Source of the DNA: Cladorhizidae sp. MBARI D1340-BT2
Lineage: Eukaryota > Porifera > Demospongiae > Poecilosclerida > Cladorhizidae
Reading direction: 5' to 3'
Length of the DNA: 64,000 nt
Assembly: GCA_028752905.1 (NCBI GenBank)
Contig: JAQNBH010000009.1
Coordinates: forward strand, 27,488,312 to 27,552,311
Part shown: piece by piece, positions 1 through 12,739 of the stretch
Layout of the letters: every line of letters starts with the position of its first letter
Position numbering within the stretch: position 1 is the first letter of the stretch
Made by a program: the position numbers and the translations under genes
The notes under the pieces: model-generated
The model's database searches: none
What the model was told of the DNA's origin: nothing
Seen by the model: the letters and a program-made list of their open reading frames with translations, nothing else

Positions 1-169
1 AGTGTAGAAACAGTTATATAATGTTGAAATGCCCATTTCGACAAGAATGAGCGATTTCAGACATTTTTTTCCCGATTGAAATCGCTCAAAAACGTCCCCA
101 TTGGGCAAAATAGAGCTTCATTCGTTAAATACGGAGATTTCTCACCAAAACATGTTTTCTGTCGTTTAA

Positions 170-190
170 CCGATTACACGCCGTATTCCT
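170..190 (+). repeat. Left terminal inverted repeat of piggyBac element 1
   Basis: It begins immediately after TTAA at 166-169 with CCGATTACACGCCGTA and pairs with the right terminus at about 3415-3434. The transposase probably binds and cuts here. Confidence 0.85.
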
Positions 191-897
191 AGTACCCGCG
201 GGCAAATTATTCATGAATTAACGAGGTAATTTACTTATTATTTTTATATCTTCCGTTCTGCAGGGACTCCACCCATGAAACTTGGGTCATATTCAGCCAC
301 ATGATAGCTCTACTTCCTGTAAAAAAATCTAGCCTTCCTTACCAACTGGGCAGAACTAACCAGCATTATAAAACCTTGTCAACTTCTTGGGGGTGAATAT
401 TTTCATATTTTCACACTACTATACACACATTATAATGCCAACACAAGATGGAGCATCTATTTACAAACCCTCTACCATATGCAAAGCCAGTGGGTTGTTT
501 TCCCCATCAAAATGCTAACAAATAATAATACAAAAAACAAATTACAAGAGAGTGAAAATGCTAACACATACTAGAATAAAACCATAATATAAAACACAAT
601 TATGTAAGGGAGTGTCTTGGGTAGAGCTCCGGTCTTGCTGTCACGGGTAGAGTAGAACTTGCTCAGTCTTGGGTATAGCTTGCTTGGTCTCCGGCATGAT
701 ATTTCACCATGTTTTTATTCTACACAAACATGAGATACCAGGATAGGAATAACACTTGAATACTGGAGAGACGAGAGAAGTAGACGAAGGGACAGGGAAC
801 GAGAGAAGTAGACGAAGGGGCAGGGAACAAGAGAGAAGTAGACGAAGGAGCAGGGAACAAGAGAGAAGCACAAAAAGGAGCAGGGGGTGCATAAACA

Positions 898-3203
898 TTA
901 CTGATAGTCCACCAAGGTATGGTATTTACGAAAACAGTCACGGCCTGTTGATCCACCACACAAAGGAACCTTACAAAAACAACACTGGGACCTTGCCTCA
1001 TGCCTGTAACCTTTACAAATGCAAACTACACAGCGCTTCTTTGCACAGCACTGTGGGAAATGACCTAGTTTTAAATTGAGGCGATCTAGCTGACTATTTG
1101 CCTGACTACAACGTTGACCTGCACGCTGCCGAGAAGAGAAAGAACCAATCAAAGATTTAGCTAGAACAATCCTAGCTTCTAGATAATTACCCTTCCCGAC
1201 TGATATTGGAGCTCGGACAGAAGAAAACAAAATAAATGAATTCAATAAACAAGCTTCTATCAAATACGAAAAAACCCTTTTCCACCATCTCCTAGACTTT
1301 CTACCCAAATTATAGTAGCCTATTCTCTGATCTGCTCTGTCCACACCTCTCATGAATGACTGATAATCAGGCAAACATGGGGGACATGGCAGATCCTCTC
1401 TAGAACCATCAATTTTGCGCCTTTTTACAGTAGGAGGTACTAAATTATTTTCCGCGGGATGTATATTAGTTATCATGTAGATTGACCGTTTATCTACCCA
1501 AACTAAAGCCAGGAGTGCACCATTAGACCTATAATCATAATAACCTCTATTTCTAATCGAAGCTTTTGTTACTAAATCTGGAGGAAAGTTCCTCCTAGTA
1601 TACCTAGCTGTACCACATGCACCAAAGCCTTTACTTGTAAGCGTTTGAAATAAATTAGGACTAGTATAATAATTGTCCATGTACACATGGAAGTTCTTAT
1701 GTTCTAATCCTTCTAACAAATCTAAAACAACTCTACTACACAAACCAGTTTTATCAGCTACTTCCACGTTCTTACCTGTATAAATCTGCAACCGATAAAT
1801 GTACCCATTCCTAGCATCACAAAGGACAAACACTTTTATCCCCCATTTTATGGTTTGTCCTTCATATACTGTTTGAAGCCAAGCCTACCTTGAAAGGGAA
1901 TCATAGCTTCATCAATACTAAGCTCTTGATGCAAAGTATATTCACTCTCAAACTTAGGAGTAATCAAATCTAATAACTTCCTTACCTTATAAAGCCGATC
2001 ATAATTCAGGTTACCCTTTGTAACCAACAAACCATCAATAGAATTTACATGTACATAACGCATTAGCTCCAAAAACCGAGTCCTAGGCATTACTTTACGA
2101 ACCAAAGATCCAGACAAATCCGAGTGATTAGTGGACCAGTACAATTCTAAGTATGGAAGTGTGGAAACTCCCATTATTATCAACATTCCTACAAAAGCTT
2201 TCATTTCCTCTATATTAGTATCTACCCATGGCCTGGAGAGACTAGCCATCCTAGAAACGTAACTGTTCGTCTCTGCTACTAGGAGTTCCCACACTTCATG
2301 AGTAAAAAAAAGGTAAAATGCATCTAAAAATGTACTTGATGCACCAAGCAATGAAGAAGTTGGACCAGCTGTTGCTGTATAGTCCAATTTCAAAGGAGTT
2401 GGCTCCTTTATTTCCTACTTACCTGTGACCTCAGTTAGCCTAGAACCAGTGCCAGATGCTTGGGAAGAACCAGTGCCAGATGCTCGGACAGAACCAGTGC
2501 CAGATGCTCGCACACGCCTATAACCTCTGGCCTGCCTACTACCAGTACCTTTTGGAGGACCACTAGCAACACTTACGACTCCACTACCACTTGAGCTGCT
2601 TCCCACTTGGCCAGTACTCCCTCGCCCGCCTCTCCCTCGGCCAGTACTCCCTCGCCCGCCCCTCCCTCGCAACTCCAGCACCAGTCGTGTTCCTACGCCC
2701 TGTAGAGACTTCAGGCAAGGCTTCCTCATCCTCCAATGTAACAAAAGGAGTCATCGATGCCTCATCTCCACTCTCATCATCTGATGCTGAAGGAAAAGTA
2801 GTGGGGAGGGTGGGAAAAACAAGATATATATATCAAGTTTGTGGTCAACATTTGTAAATTCAAATTCAAATGAAAATCAACAACTCTAACCTACACTCTT
2901 AGCTATAACTTTTTTTCTATAACTATCCTGTCTGAATTTGGAATACCAACAGAATAAGCTAGTATTTGGCAATAGTACACTCTCAGTTGACTATGGTAAA
3001 CAAAGGCTATGAAGCGCTAAGGTTAGAAGAAACTTACAATCGAGAAGTCCATCCAAGCACGCCTCTTCTCTTAGAGCAACTGGATCCAGAGTGTTTCCTC
3101 GGTATGCATAGATGTCTTCACCTTCTTCCCCAAATGAATCTGACCCAGAATCGCCAGAATCGTCGGCTAAAAGTTGAGAAATAACGTCCTCACAGGAGAG
3201 CAT
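898..3203 (-). pseudogene. piggyBac transposase (element 1), broken by small lesions
   Basis: Exon 1 (3203-3038) encodes an acidic N-terminus starting MLSCEDVISQLLADD and ends at a GTAAGT donor. Exon 2 begins after a TTCAG acceptor at about 2786 and joins in frame to give a second acidic stretch (SSDDESGDE). A Gly/Arg/Ser-rich linker follows, with a roughly 24 bp internal repeat at 2440-2520. The catalytic region (2414-898) contains SIDEAMIPFQGR (first Asp), YMDNYYTSP (second Asp) and GVDRADQRIGYY (third and fourth Asp), so the DDDD set is intact. The C-terminus is Cys-rich (CVVCICKGY, CFCKVPLC, CFRKYHTL), the usual piggyBac zinc-binding tail. Lesions are a frame change in the linker (about 2650-2740), an in-frame TAG at 2415-2417, and a one-base frame change at about 1846-1850 between KDKP and the segment reading KWGIKVFVLCDA. 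It is probably non-functional unless these are sequencing errors. Confidence 0.92.
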
Positions 3204-3414
3204 CTTTGAGCAGTTAAAAAAAAAAAGCTCGACCAACAAAAATGGCGTTCAACCGCAAGATTTTGTTGCACGATGCTTCAACCGGAAATAATCATTTTTG
3301 TGACGTTCTCTAGTCTACTAGGCATGTGCAGAACCCAACCGGGGCTGTTAGCTCGTAACGGTTCATTTTATATATTTTTGTGTGGCGAAGGATGTAAGGT
3401 CTCACGCCATATGG

Positions 3415-3434
3415 CGCTTACGGCGTTTAATCGG
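3415..3434 (-). repeat. Right terminal inverted repeat of piggyBac element 1
   Basis: Read on the minus strand it is CCGATTAAACGCCGTA, followed on the plus strand by TTAA at 3435-3438. It matches the left terminus at 15 of 16 positions. Confidence 0.85.
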
Positions 3435-3744
3435 TTAAAGAGTAGAAACAGTTCCATAATGTTGAAAAGCAATCTGTGCCACTATTGAGACAGTTTTTCC
3501 TCAAAACGCTCAAAAACGTCCCTATTGGAGCAAAATAGAGCTTCTTTCGGTTAAAAAGTGGAGGTTCCTCAATAAAAGACATTTTCTGTCATTTAAAGAG
3601 TAGAAACAGTTCCATATAGTTGCTATGTTCCCATTTAGACAAGAATGACCAATTTCAGACAGTTTGTCCTAAAAACGCTCAAAAACATCCCAATAGGAGA
3701 GGTTAAATATGGAAGATTTCTCACCAAAAGACGTTTTCTGTCCT

Positions 3745-5098
3745 TTAACCCACTCACCGTCATAAGCGTATATATACGTCCAAACCACATAATTATCGGT
3801 GAAAAATCATTAAAAAATCAATCGTTCGGTTGTAAATTAAGATATGAATATCAAAAAATTGCTCAATTCTTGCTCTACGTACGTGCCGAATATAAGAGCC
3901 GTACGGGTTCGGTAACTAAGGTAAAGTAAAATTTGAAATCGCTGACCGTTCATAAGTTGGAAATGACGGTCAGACTAACTTTAGACCAAGTTCTTTCTAG
4001 GATTCAAGATGACGACTACGTCCTATCAGAGGACGAAAGTAGCAGCGAGGAAGGTGAAGTAATCTATTCCTAACTTGGGAAGAGTAGCATTGATCCTGAA
4101 ATTGTGCTATCGATGGGTGGGAGATACTTTTTGGACAATTTTCTGGCGAGAGCGGTGCCGCTCGATAGTCTGTTTGGGCGGAGGAGAGTCTAGCAGTGAC
4201 GAAGAAGACTATGCCAGTGAGTTTTGTTTACTTGCTAGCTAAGTAGCTAGCAAGTAAAGCATATTCTGGATAGAATTGTTTAGCTGTTCTTTCGTCATAT
4301 ATAAATTCATTAGGTCGAGGAGGCAATACTTTTTGTTTATGTTGACATTATTCTTTTTAGGTATGGTGCAACCAACCCCTTCACTGTCACCCTTCCTCAA
4401 AGCCACTTCTTGTGGAGTTCTTATTCCTTCGGTTCATACTCATTCAAGGCCTGTTGGTCAGCGTAGTCGCAGAACTAGAGGCAGTAGTAGAGCTAGGAGT
4501 AGTCAACTTGGACGTCTGAGTACATGTAGTCAAGTAACTTCCAGTATTCATTTGGATACCTCAATGGCTTCTTGTACCAGTCATGTTTGATGATACATAC
4601 ATTGTGTACCAAGTGTTATAAGAGTAAATGAAATGTGAAAATATATATTCCTAGATGGTGTCTATACATTACATTGTGGTAGTGTGTGTAGTGTATAGTG
4701 TATGGTGGTGTGGCACAATGATGTCTTCTTGTATGCTGGCCAGTATCTTATCAAGCCTCCTTCACTGTCTGAGTGGCTGAAAACACCTTGATTATATACC
4801 ATACTAGAGGGGGAAATGAAATAAGGCCATATACGTGTGTGCACGTACATAGATCATATTACTACAATTGTTAATTATCTGTGAAACCAGAACTCAAAAC
4901 TTCTAATTAGATTCATGACATTGTGGTTTGTTTCTATGGCAACTGTAGGTTACCACAATGTTGGTCATTATAAGGGCTTTCATGTGAACTATGGTTGCTA
5001 AGGACTTTAGTCAACCTTTGCTGAAATAGCATTGCATATGTCTATGCAAGTCAATTTTTTGTAATTTTTCAAAATAAAGTCAACTGTGAAAGGGTTAA
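3745..5098 (+). mobile_element. Non-autonomous piggyBac derivative, element 2
   Basis: TTAA lies at 3745-3748 and 5095-5098, inside another satellite monomer: '...ttttctgtcct-TTAA' on the left and 'TTAA-agagtagaaac' on the right. Ends are CCCACTCACCGTCATAAGCG on the left and, on the other strand, CCCTTTCACAGTTGACTT on the right, a partial match. The 1346 bp body keeps only transposase N-terminal sequence and has lost the catalytic domain. The left end is nearly identical to the right end of the element at 28207-30293, which places them in one family. Confidence 0.88.
3963..4590 (+). pseudogene. piggyBac transposase N-terminal remnant (element 2)
   Basis: An ATG at 3963 opens MTVRLTLDQVLSRIQDDDY, followed by an acidic segment LSEDESSSEEGEVIYS, a stop, and then in the same frame LGKSSIDPEIVLSMG. 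The arrangement matches the N-terminus in the element at 28207-30293 (LSEDESSDQEG, then SSYLGQSCVDPEFLLSLG). A second block, from about 4361 after a 'ctttttag' acceptor-like site to 4590, is Ser/Arg-rich linker (QRSRRTRGSSRARSS). Nothing of the catalytic domain remains before the right end. This is typical of an internally deleted copy that needs transposase from elsewhere. Confidence 0.75.
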
Positions 5099-8000
5099 AG
5101 AGTAGAAACACTTTGATATTGTTGAAAAGGAAGCTAATATGACAATGTTTACAAGATTGAGACAGTTTTTCCTCAAAACGCTCAAAAACGTCGACAGGTT
5201 AAAAATGGAAGATTTCTCACCAAAAGACGTTTTCTGTCATATAAAGAATAGAAAGTTGAGTCAACCGCTGATGTGCATAATTTTGACAGAGTTTTTCTTC
5301 AAAACGATTAAAAACCTCCCAAATGGAGTAAAATACAGCTTTTTTTAGACGTTTTCTGACATTTAAAGAGAAATGGTGCTAATTTGCTATTTTGACAAAA
5401 TTCAGGCAGTTTTTCCTCAAAACCATCTAAAACAGGCAAAATAGAGTTTCTTTCGGTTAAAAACTGAAGATTTCTCACCAAAAGAGATTTACTGTCATTT
5501 AAAAAGCAGTATATCGGTTCCATAATGTTGAAAAAGAGCTAATGTACCCATTTTGACAAGAGAATGAGACGGGTTTTTTCCTCAAAATGCTCAAAAAAGT
5601 CCAAATTGGAAACCAAATAGTGATTATTCTCACCAAAAGATGTTTTCTGTCATTAGAAACAATTCCAAAATGTTGAAACCATTTTTACACGATTGAGCAA
5701 TTTCAGACATTTTTTCCTCAAAACGCTCCCTGGAGCAAAATAGAGCTTCTTTCGGTTAAAAAGTGACATTTTCTTTCGTTTAATGAGTAGAAACAGTTCG
5801 ATAATGTTGAAAAGGAAGCTAACGTTCCCATTATAAAAGAATGAGCAATTTCAGACAGTTTTTCTTCAAAACAGTTTAAAAAAACGTCCCAATTGGAGAA
5901 AATGAGCTTGTTTCGGTAAAAATGGAAGATTTCTCAACAAAAAATTTTTCTGTCGTTTAAAGAGTTGAAACAGTTCTATATTATTTTATGAAAAGGAAGC
6001 TAATGTGCCCATTTTGACATGAATGAGCGTTTTCAGACAGTTTTTCCTCAAAACGCTTAAAAACATCCCAAATCTGTTAAAAAGGGAAGATTTCTCACCA
6101 AAAGACGTTTTCTGTCATTTAAAGAGTAGAAACAGTTCCATTATGTTGATATTGTGCCATTTAACATGATAGAGCGATTTCAGACAGTTTTTCCTCAAAA
6201 CGCTCTAAAACGTCCAATTGGAGCTAAATAGAGCTTCTTTCGGTTAAAAACGTAAGATTTCTCAACAAAAGATATTTTCTGTCGTTTAAAGAGTAGAAAG
6301 AGTTCTATAATGTTGAAAAGGAAGCTAATGTGCCCATTTTTACAAGATTGACCGATTTCTGTCGGTTTTTCCTCAAAACACAAAAATATCCAAAATGGAG
6401 ATGAGATTTCTAGCCAAAAGATATTTTCTCTCATTTAAAGAGTGAAAATAGTCCCATAATGTTGAAAAGGAAGCTAATGTGCCCATTTCGATGAGAATCA
6501 GCGATTTCAGACAGTTTTTTCTCAAACCCCCTCCCAATAATAGCTTAAAGGGGAGATTTCTCACAAAATATGTTTTCTGTAATTTATAGAGTAGAAACAG
6601 TTCCATAATATTGAAGTGGAAGCTATGTGCCATTTTGAAGAGATTAAGGGATTTCAGACAGTTTTTCCTCAAAACGCTAAAAAACATTGCAGCTTCTTTC
6701 GGTTAAAAAGTGAAGATTTGTCACCAAAATATGTTTTCTGTCGTTTACAGAGTAGGAACAGTTATATAATGTTGAAAAGGAAGCTAATGTGCCCATTTTG
6801 ACCAGAACGAGCGATTTCAGACAGTTTTTTCTCAGAACACTCAAAAACGTCGACAAAAAGACCTTATTTCGGTTAAACAGGGAAATTTCTCGCGAAAATA
6901 CATTTTCTTTTATTTAAAGTGTAGCTTAAAGTGTACCAAAAAACATTTACTGTCATTTAAAGAGTAGTAACAGTTCCACAAATGTTGAAAAGTACCCATT
7001 TTTTTAATAATGACCGATTTCAGACAGTTTTTCCTCAAAACGCAAAAAAAAAGGCCAATTGGACCTTATTTTGATTAAAACGGGGAGATTTCTTACCAAA
7101 AGATGTTTTCTGTCGTTGGAGTAAACAGTTCCATAATATTGAAAAAGAAGCTAATGTGCCCCTTCTTACAAGATTGAGCGATTTCAGACAGTTTTTCCTC
7201 CAAACACTCAAAAACGTCCCAATTGAGAAAAATCGAGCTTCTTTCGCTTAAAAAGTGGAGATATCTCAATAAATGACATTTTCTGTCGTTTAAAGGGTAT
7301 AAAGTTCCATTATGTTGAAATGGAAGCTAATTGCCTATTTTGACAAGAATGAGCTATTTCAGACTTAAAATGCTAAAAAACCTCCCAAATGGAGCAAACT
7401 AGAGCTTGTTTCGTTAAAATAATGGAAGATTTCTACGTTTACTGTCGTTTAAAGAGTAGAAACAGTTCTATAATGTTGAAAAGGTAGCTAATGTGCCCAT
7501 TTTGAGAATGAGCGATTTCAGTTTATCTCAAACGCTTAAAAAAGTCCCAAATTGAGTAAAATAGAGCTTTTTCTGTTTTAATGATTTATTTTCATCAAAA
7601 GATGTTTTCTGTCATTTAAAGAATAGAAACAGTTCTTTAATGTTGAAAAGGAAGCTAATGTCCCAATTTTGATGAGAATGAGCGATTTCAGACAGTTTTT
7701 TTCTCAAAACCCTAAAAAAGAAAAAAAATTTAGCGATTTAAGACTGTTTTTCCCCAAATGTCTAAAAATGTCTCAATTGGAGCCAAATCGTCAGTTAAAA
7801 AGTGGAGATTTCTCAACAAAAGATGTTTTCTGTTATTTAAAGAGTAGAAACTGTTGCGTAATGTTGAAGAGGAAGCTAATGTGTCATTTTGAAAAAATTG
7901 AGCGATTTCACACAGTTTTTCCTCAAAATGCTCCAACGTCCTAATTGGAGCAAAATAGAGCTACTTTCGGTTAAAAACGGAAGAGTTCTCACTAAAAGAA

Positions 8001-8529
8001 TAGAAACAGTCCTATAATGTTGAAAAGGAAGCTAATGTGACCATTTTGTTGAGAATGGACATTTGTTTCTCAAAACACTCCAAAAAACGTCCCAATTGGA
8101 GTTTCTTTGGTAAAAAAGTGGCGATTTATCACCAAAAGATGTTTTCTGTAATTTAAAGTGTAGAAACAGTTCGATAATGCTGAAGTGGGAGCTAAGTGCC
8201 ATTTTGACAATTCAGACCGTTTTTCCTCAAAACACTATAAAATGTCCCAATTGGAGCAAAATATAGCGTTAAAAAGGAAGATTTCTCACTAAAAGAAATT
8301 AACTATCGTTTAATGACCAATATTGAAAAGTAAGCCATTTTTGACAAGATTGACCGATTTCTGACAGTTTTTCCTCAAAACACTAAAAAACGTCCCAATT
8401 TGAACAAATTAGAGCTTCTTTCTGTTAAATAGGGGAGATTTATCACTAAAAGAATTTTACTGATGTTTAAAGATTAGAAACAGTTCTATAATGTTGAAAA
8501 GGAAGCTAATTGTGTAGGATCTTGCAAAA

Positions 8530-9450
8530 ATAGCAGGATCACCCATAAAGAGTCCTTCGAGCACAGTAGTTGTGATCAGCCATTGCCACTAACAACCTTT
8601 TTCCTGTCCAACCAGGCTTGTTAATAGCAACTTCCCTCTCAATTGAAAACAACCTTCAAAATAAATGACGGGTAGATGGAATGAAATAAATATTAGCCTC
8701 AGGTGCTATTAGAAAATGCATTGAAATTGCCCTAGCCACCTTTCCTTCAGGTAAGTTTTTTTAAATTTTATATAACATCATCTCGCTTGCAAATTTAAGT
8801 TATGATCTTAAAGCCTGCTAAGACCATTTAAAATAAGTTATAAGATACTAGATTCATGTAGACTAATAATAGGCAGCTGTGCATACTCAACCCCCTAATG
8901 CCGCATTGATATCTCATGTTCTAACAGTTGCTGGTACAGAGAAGCGCCGCCATATTTAAAAGCTGCTTTGGTATTGGAATAATATTCCCATTGAAGTGGC
9001 CCCTCCCACCCACATGTGACTATCCAATGCTGAACATTGTATTAAATAGCAGATTTGTGGGCTAAACTTCTCTCTGTGAAATATATTTTAGAATCCGTAA
9101 ACTCTGGTCATTAAGCCTCTCATGTTTAGTTTGATTAAAGTTGTTAATTAAACGTCCATCTTATCCTTAACAATAACAACATTATTCCGCATCATTATGG
9201 TATCTTGTTCTGAAATTATGCTCTGAAAGTGTTTCAAATAAATATCAATTTATGACATGTGAACAAGTAAGTGTCAACATTATAATGTTTGAAAGAACAT
9301 TGAGCAAGAATATTAATAGCATAACCATGGCTGCAATTGTCTGTAGCTGTTCACAGTTTCTTAAAGAGTATTTTGCTGCTCCAATGCAGAGCACTTGTAA
9401 CCTTCCCCCGGTGATCTAGCAGCACAGGTCTCCTGCATGGCCTCTAAGGT
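8530..9450. repeat. Dispersed repeat, copy A
   Basis: This stretch is similar, in inverted orientation, to about 52930-53770. The shared landmarks appear in opposite order: 'accaggcttgttaatagcaa' against 'attattaacaagtctggttt'; 'ccccctaatgccgca' against 'gcagcattaggggg'; 'cctctcatgtttagtt' against 'aactaaacatgagagg'; and the 'gtagctgttcacagtttc' block. A third, shorter copy of the last part is at about 40590-40790. No transposase is visible. It is probably an interspersed transposon or retroelement fragment of unknown class. Confidence 0.7.
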
Positions 9451-10590
9451 AGCAAAACACTTTCTATGTACCCTATGATGAGACACCTAAACCTTAACGG
9501 ATGCCAACATTGCACCTGTAACAAGAATTGTTCTCTTCTTTCGCTAATATCTATTGTTGATGTTCACATAGTTTTGTAGATAAATATACTTCTCTGAGTA
9601 TGAAATGTAAGAGAGACTATCTCAGAGGCCTTGCTCCTGCATTTAATATGGTTTGGGAGTCTGAATATTTCTTTTTGTGCCATCGAGAGGATAACTCGTT
9701 CTTCAACAGGCTCACAAGTAATTCCTCAGTGAAGCTCTCTAAACAGACAGGATTTTTGGCCTGAAGCTCGCTTATCACAAGACAGAACCAAACAGAGATT
9801 GGTTATATTGGCAAACATAACAATGACCTCCCAAAGCAACATAGTCCATGCTTTCTACAGTGGTAAGGTGAAGATTTTTGCGCCAGAAAAGAACTAGTTA
9901 ATATTGACCATAACTTGATAGTTGTTTAATTGCATAACTACAAGTGTGTTTTCTATTATCATTTTTATTGTGTGGTGATTGAGGCACTGAAATTCAAGGC
10001 CTGCTGCTGCACTTTAACACCAGGGTTCATATAATCACTTACAAGAAGCCGAGTGCTAAGCTTGCAAGTGGTGTGCCTTGCAATGTGGCCCAGCATTGCC
10101 TGTAGATTCCTGATGCACTAGACTCTTGGTCCATGCTTGTGCATCACATATCTGTAATAATCACAGAGGGTGTTTAATTGCCATTAGAAGTTTGATATAA
10201 TTAAATGATGTGCATATTTAGCCGTTGTTGTTGGGATTCTCCCACCAGCTGGTGGATCTCAATAGACTTTAGGGATATACACAGCTTAACTTAACTATTT
10301 ATTTATATTAACGTGTCCCTCATCTCTCTATGTGCTTACTTTATAGACGGTGAGTTACAGTATTCTATGGCTAGGATGACATGATTTTGATCAACTTCAA
10401 TTTATTTCAACTTGGCCCTTGCTTCTTCATGAAACCATCATAGCCGGTGAGTTCGAGTATTACATGTCTAGGATGACAATTGTTCACTGATTAATGTCAT
10501 GTCACTTTTTCTTGGCGTTATATTAACATAGTTTGATAGTTACATATATACATTGCTGGAGTAATGCAAGGAACACAATTGTAGTTAAGT
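9451..10590. other. Non-coding stretch, mostly unannotated
   Basis: No supported gene. About 9830-9900 ('agtccatgctttctacagtggtaaggtgaag') resembles 56450-56530 in inverted orientation. About 10346-10381 and 10445-10480 are a short direct repeat containing 'tctaggatgaca' or its variant. Confidence 0.5.
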
Positions 10591-10594
10591 AATT

Positions 10595-10725
10595 AAACAA
10601 ATTATTGTTGCAAGTTAAGGTCCATTTTAAGTTTAGTGTTTGTAGAGTCTTGTGGAGTGCTTGTAGATATATATACTGTGTTGTTGGAAATTACCACTTA
10701 AGTCAATTCAACTTGACTTGTAAGA
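10595..10725. repeat. Dispersed repeat fragment, partner at 56335-56440
   Basis: The segments 'gtccattttaagtttagtgt', 'gtggagtgcttgtagat' and 'gttggaaattaccacttaa' are matched in order and in the same orientation at 56345-56430. There is no coding potential. It may be part of the same large repeat family as 8530-9450. Confidence 0.6.
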
Positions 10726-10814
10726 TGCCCAATCATGCATTGAGCAGCAAGATAATAGTCACTAGAAGAACGTGTGTAAAAGGGCAAGTAGTAGCCACTA
10801 ATGGAGCTAACTAA

Positions 10815-12735
10815 TGTGCAAGTTGGCAATGAAGCGCAGTCAAAGAAATATTTGCATTAAACGTTTTGGGGGTAGTCCAAAAAATAAATGTATTTTATTT
10901 ACCAACATGCCTTTAGCCACACCAGAGGTGGAGAAAGGGATAAACACCTTGTGTTGATTTAGTGGCTATTTGATTAGGAAGAGGTCTAGTTTGTGCTAAA
11001 AAGGTCTATAAACTGCCTTCACCAGTAGGCAGTTTTTACCCCCTGCATCCTTGATGCAGGTACATGTGTTTAGTGACCTAAAGTAGAGGGAACTTCAAAA
11101 CCTGAATGCCTGAATTGGCCGCATAAATATCTCCAGATTGCAAAGTGCTAAAGATTTGAAATTATCACCAGTTGCATGATCCCGCTGTAGTATTTGTGGC
11201 AAGCCTTCTATAATAGTCGTAGTTCTTTTCTAGCTCTAGCCCTTGCCCTAGGCTAAGACACAATTGTTGTCTGTCTGCATGCTAACGTATAGTTACAATA
11301 TTCTAGGTGCGCTCTATGAGATAAACAGAAATTCATAACTCCCACCACCATCCCCTCCCATCCACACACCCCTGCTTGATCCTGCCTCTCCCTAAATTGA
11401 CCATAATCTAAAACTCAGTTGAACCATGTATCTGCCTTAGTTTGGCTGTAATGTCTGTTTTAAAGTTTTGGGCCATTGACTAAGGACGCCCAGGGTCCAA
11501 AACCTTCCCAGTGTAGGGCAGTTATAGACATGTGTATGGAGGCCAAAGATGGCCAAGCCTATAAACAGCTTGCATGCATGCTATACACATACAAAATGCA
11601 GATTCCTATGTATTAACCTAGGAAATTTTCTATAAAAATTTATATCATTGTGTGTGTGAGTGTGTATTATATTTATATTTACTTTTCTATAGACCCCAAC
11701 ACAAGCTTCAGTGTTTCTAGAATTACAATAACTTTTGTCAATAATCAACTCCAAATTTTACTCTCGTGTTTTGTGCTAGATGCTCTTGCATTCATCTATT
11801 GAGAAAGTTATTTAATTGCTTGTCAACTGAAAGTTCGTTGATTGCAAATTAAATTTTTTTATCTCGAATTCATTTGGATTTGGCCATCCCAAAGAAACTA
11901 AAATCTCTACATCCTCTTGGAGCCACATGGCATCTACTTGTGGATAATCCACAATGGTACTTTTCTACTTTGGTTAAGCATCAATCATGACTATATCTCC
12001 TCCTGTTCCACACCAAATATTTCTTCCATCGCTGATGAGATGTCCACACATGACACCCTCCAGCTCCTCTATACAGCAGTTCAAACATCTTTCATACCTT
12101 ACCTAGCATGGATTGATTGCATCTGCACTTGGGCACTGCTTCACAAGTGGTTGTATTCATTGTCCATATTCTTGCCTGCTAATGCTACAGGTACTCTATA
12201 TAAGTACAGGTCTTCTATTGCAAAGTTGTAAAGCTGCAACTGAAGTTTCCTCTCCCACTCCCACTTTCCCTTCCTAGATTTGGGGAGGTGTGTGTGGTTG
12301 GCAGTGTTTGTCTATTGTTGCCCCCACGTGGTACCTCCGTTGTATTGCTGTTGTGATAAAGTCCTGCTTTTGTTTATTGTGATATTCAGCATATGATGAA
12401 CGCATCGACTGACATCACATGCAACTGATTCAGTGGATTGGCCCGAAAGGAGAGGGACGAGAATTACGACTTTATAATTAGCTAGTGGCAGATTGGAATA
12501 AAGCAGCAGAAATAATTGGTGTTACTGCGACGAGGCTAATAGCATCCATGTATATAGGCAACCCCGAGAAGTGCATGAGGGCCTTCATGGAGAAGAGGAT
12601 GAAGAATACACCGAAAATGAATATCCAATACACAATTGTTAGTACGCATGGAACTTAGTGAAGTCGGTAAAAATTTGAGAGAGGCACTTGACACTGACCA
12701 CACTGACTTGAAGGACAACTTTGAGACATCTGAAA
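10815..12735. other. Non-coding stretch with a fragment of the foldback repeat
   Basis: No supported gene. About 11095-11190 ('cataaatatctccagattgc', then 'gaaattatcaccagttg') matches one arm of the foldback repeat at 54870-55565. The rest is AT-rich single-copy-looking sequence. Confidence 0.5.
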
Positions 12736-12739
12736 GTGA

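Larger units (their letters stand above)
166..3438 (-). mobile_element. piggyBac-family DNA transposon, element 1 (TTAA-flanked, nearly full length)
   Basis: The element is bounded by TTAA at 166-169 and 3435-3438. Just inside are inverted ends CCGATTACACGCCGTA (from 170) and, read from the other strand, CCGATTAAACGCCGTA (from 3434), one mismatch in 16. The flanks join to 'gtcgt-TTAA-agagtagaaac', exactly the satellite consensus, so the empty site is visible in neighbouring monomers and TTAA is a genuine target duplication. The body of about 3.27 kb encodes a transposase on the minus strand. TTAA specificity and duplication are diagnostic of piggyBac. Confidence 0.95.
1..8512. repeat. Satellite array, monomer about 150-177 bp
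   Basis: The same block recurs in direct orientation. Each monomer contains 'gtagaaacagttccataatg', then a 'gcgatttcagacagtttttc' segment, a 'cgctcaaaaacgtcc' segment and 'gatttctcaccaaaagac', and ends in 'ttttctgtcgtttaaag'. Successive 'gtagaaac'-type anchors at about 5787, 5964, 6126, 6293, 6442, 6591 and 6752 give spacings of 149-177 bp. Roughly 24 monomers remain once the two insertions are removed. Monomers are diverged, with many internal deletions, so this looks old. It carries no credible gene; short open frames in it are shadows of the repeat. Whether it is centromeric or pericentromeric cannot be told here. Confidence 0.93.

Noticed and set aside
2415..2425. CAG/GTAAGT as a splice donor removing the in-frame TAG of element 1
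   Set aside because: The motif is a good donor, but the coding frame resumes immediately downstream (EIKEPTPL) with no room for an intron and no acceptor, so a plain nonsense codon is likelier.
1..8512. Short frames of 60-105 codons in the satellite
   Set aside because: The same peptides recur with the monomer and are interrupted at random. No sign of selection.
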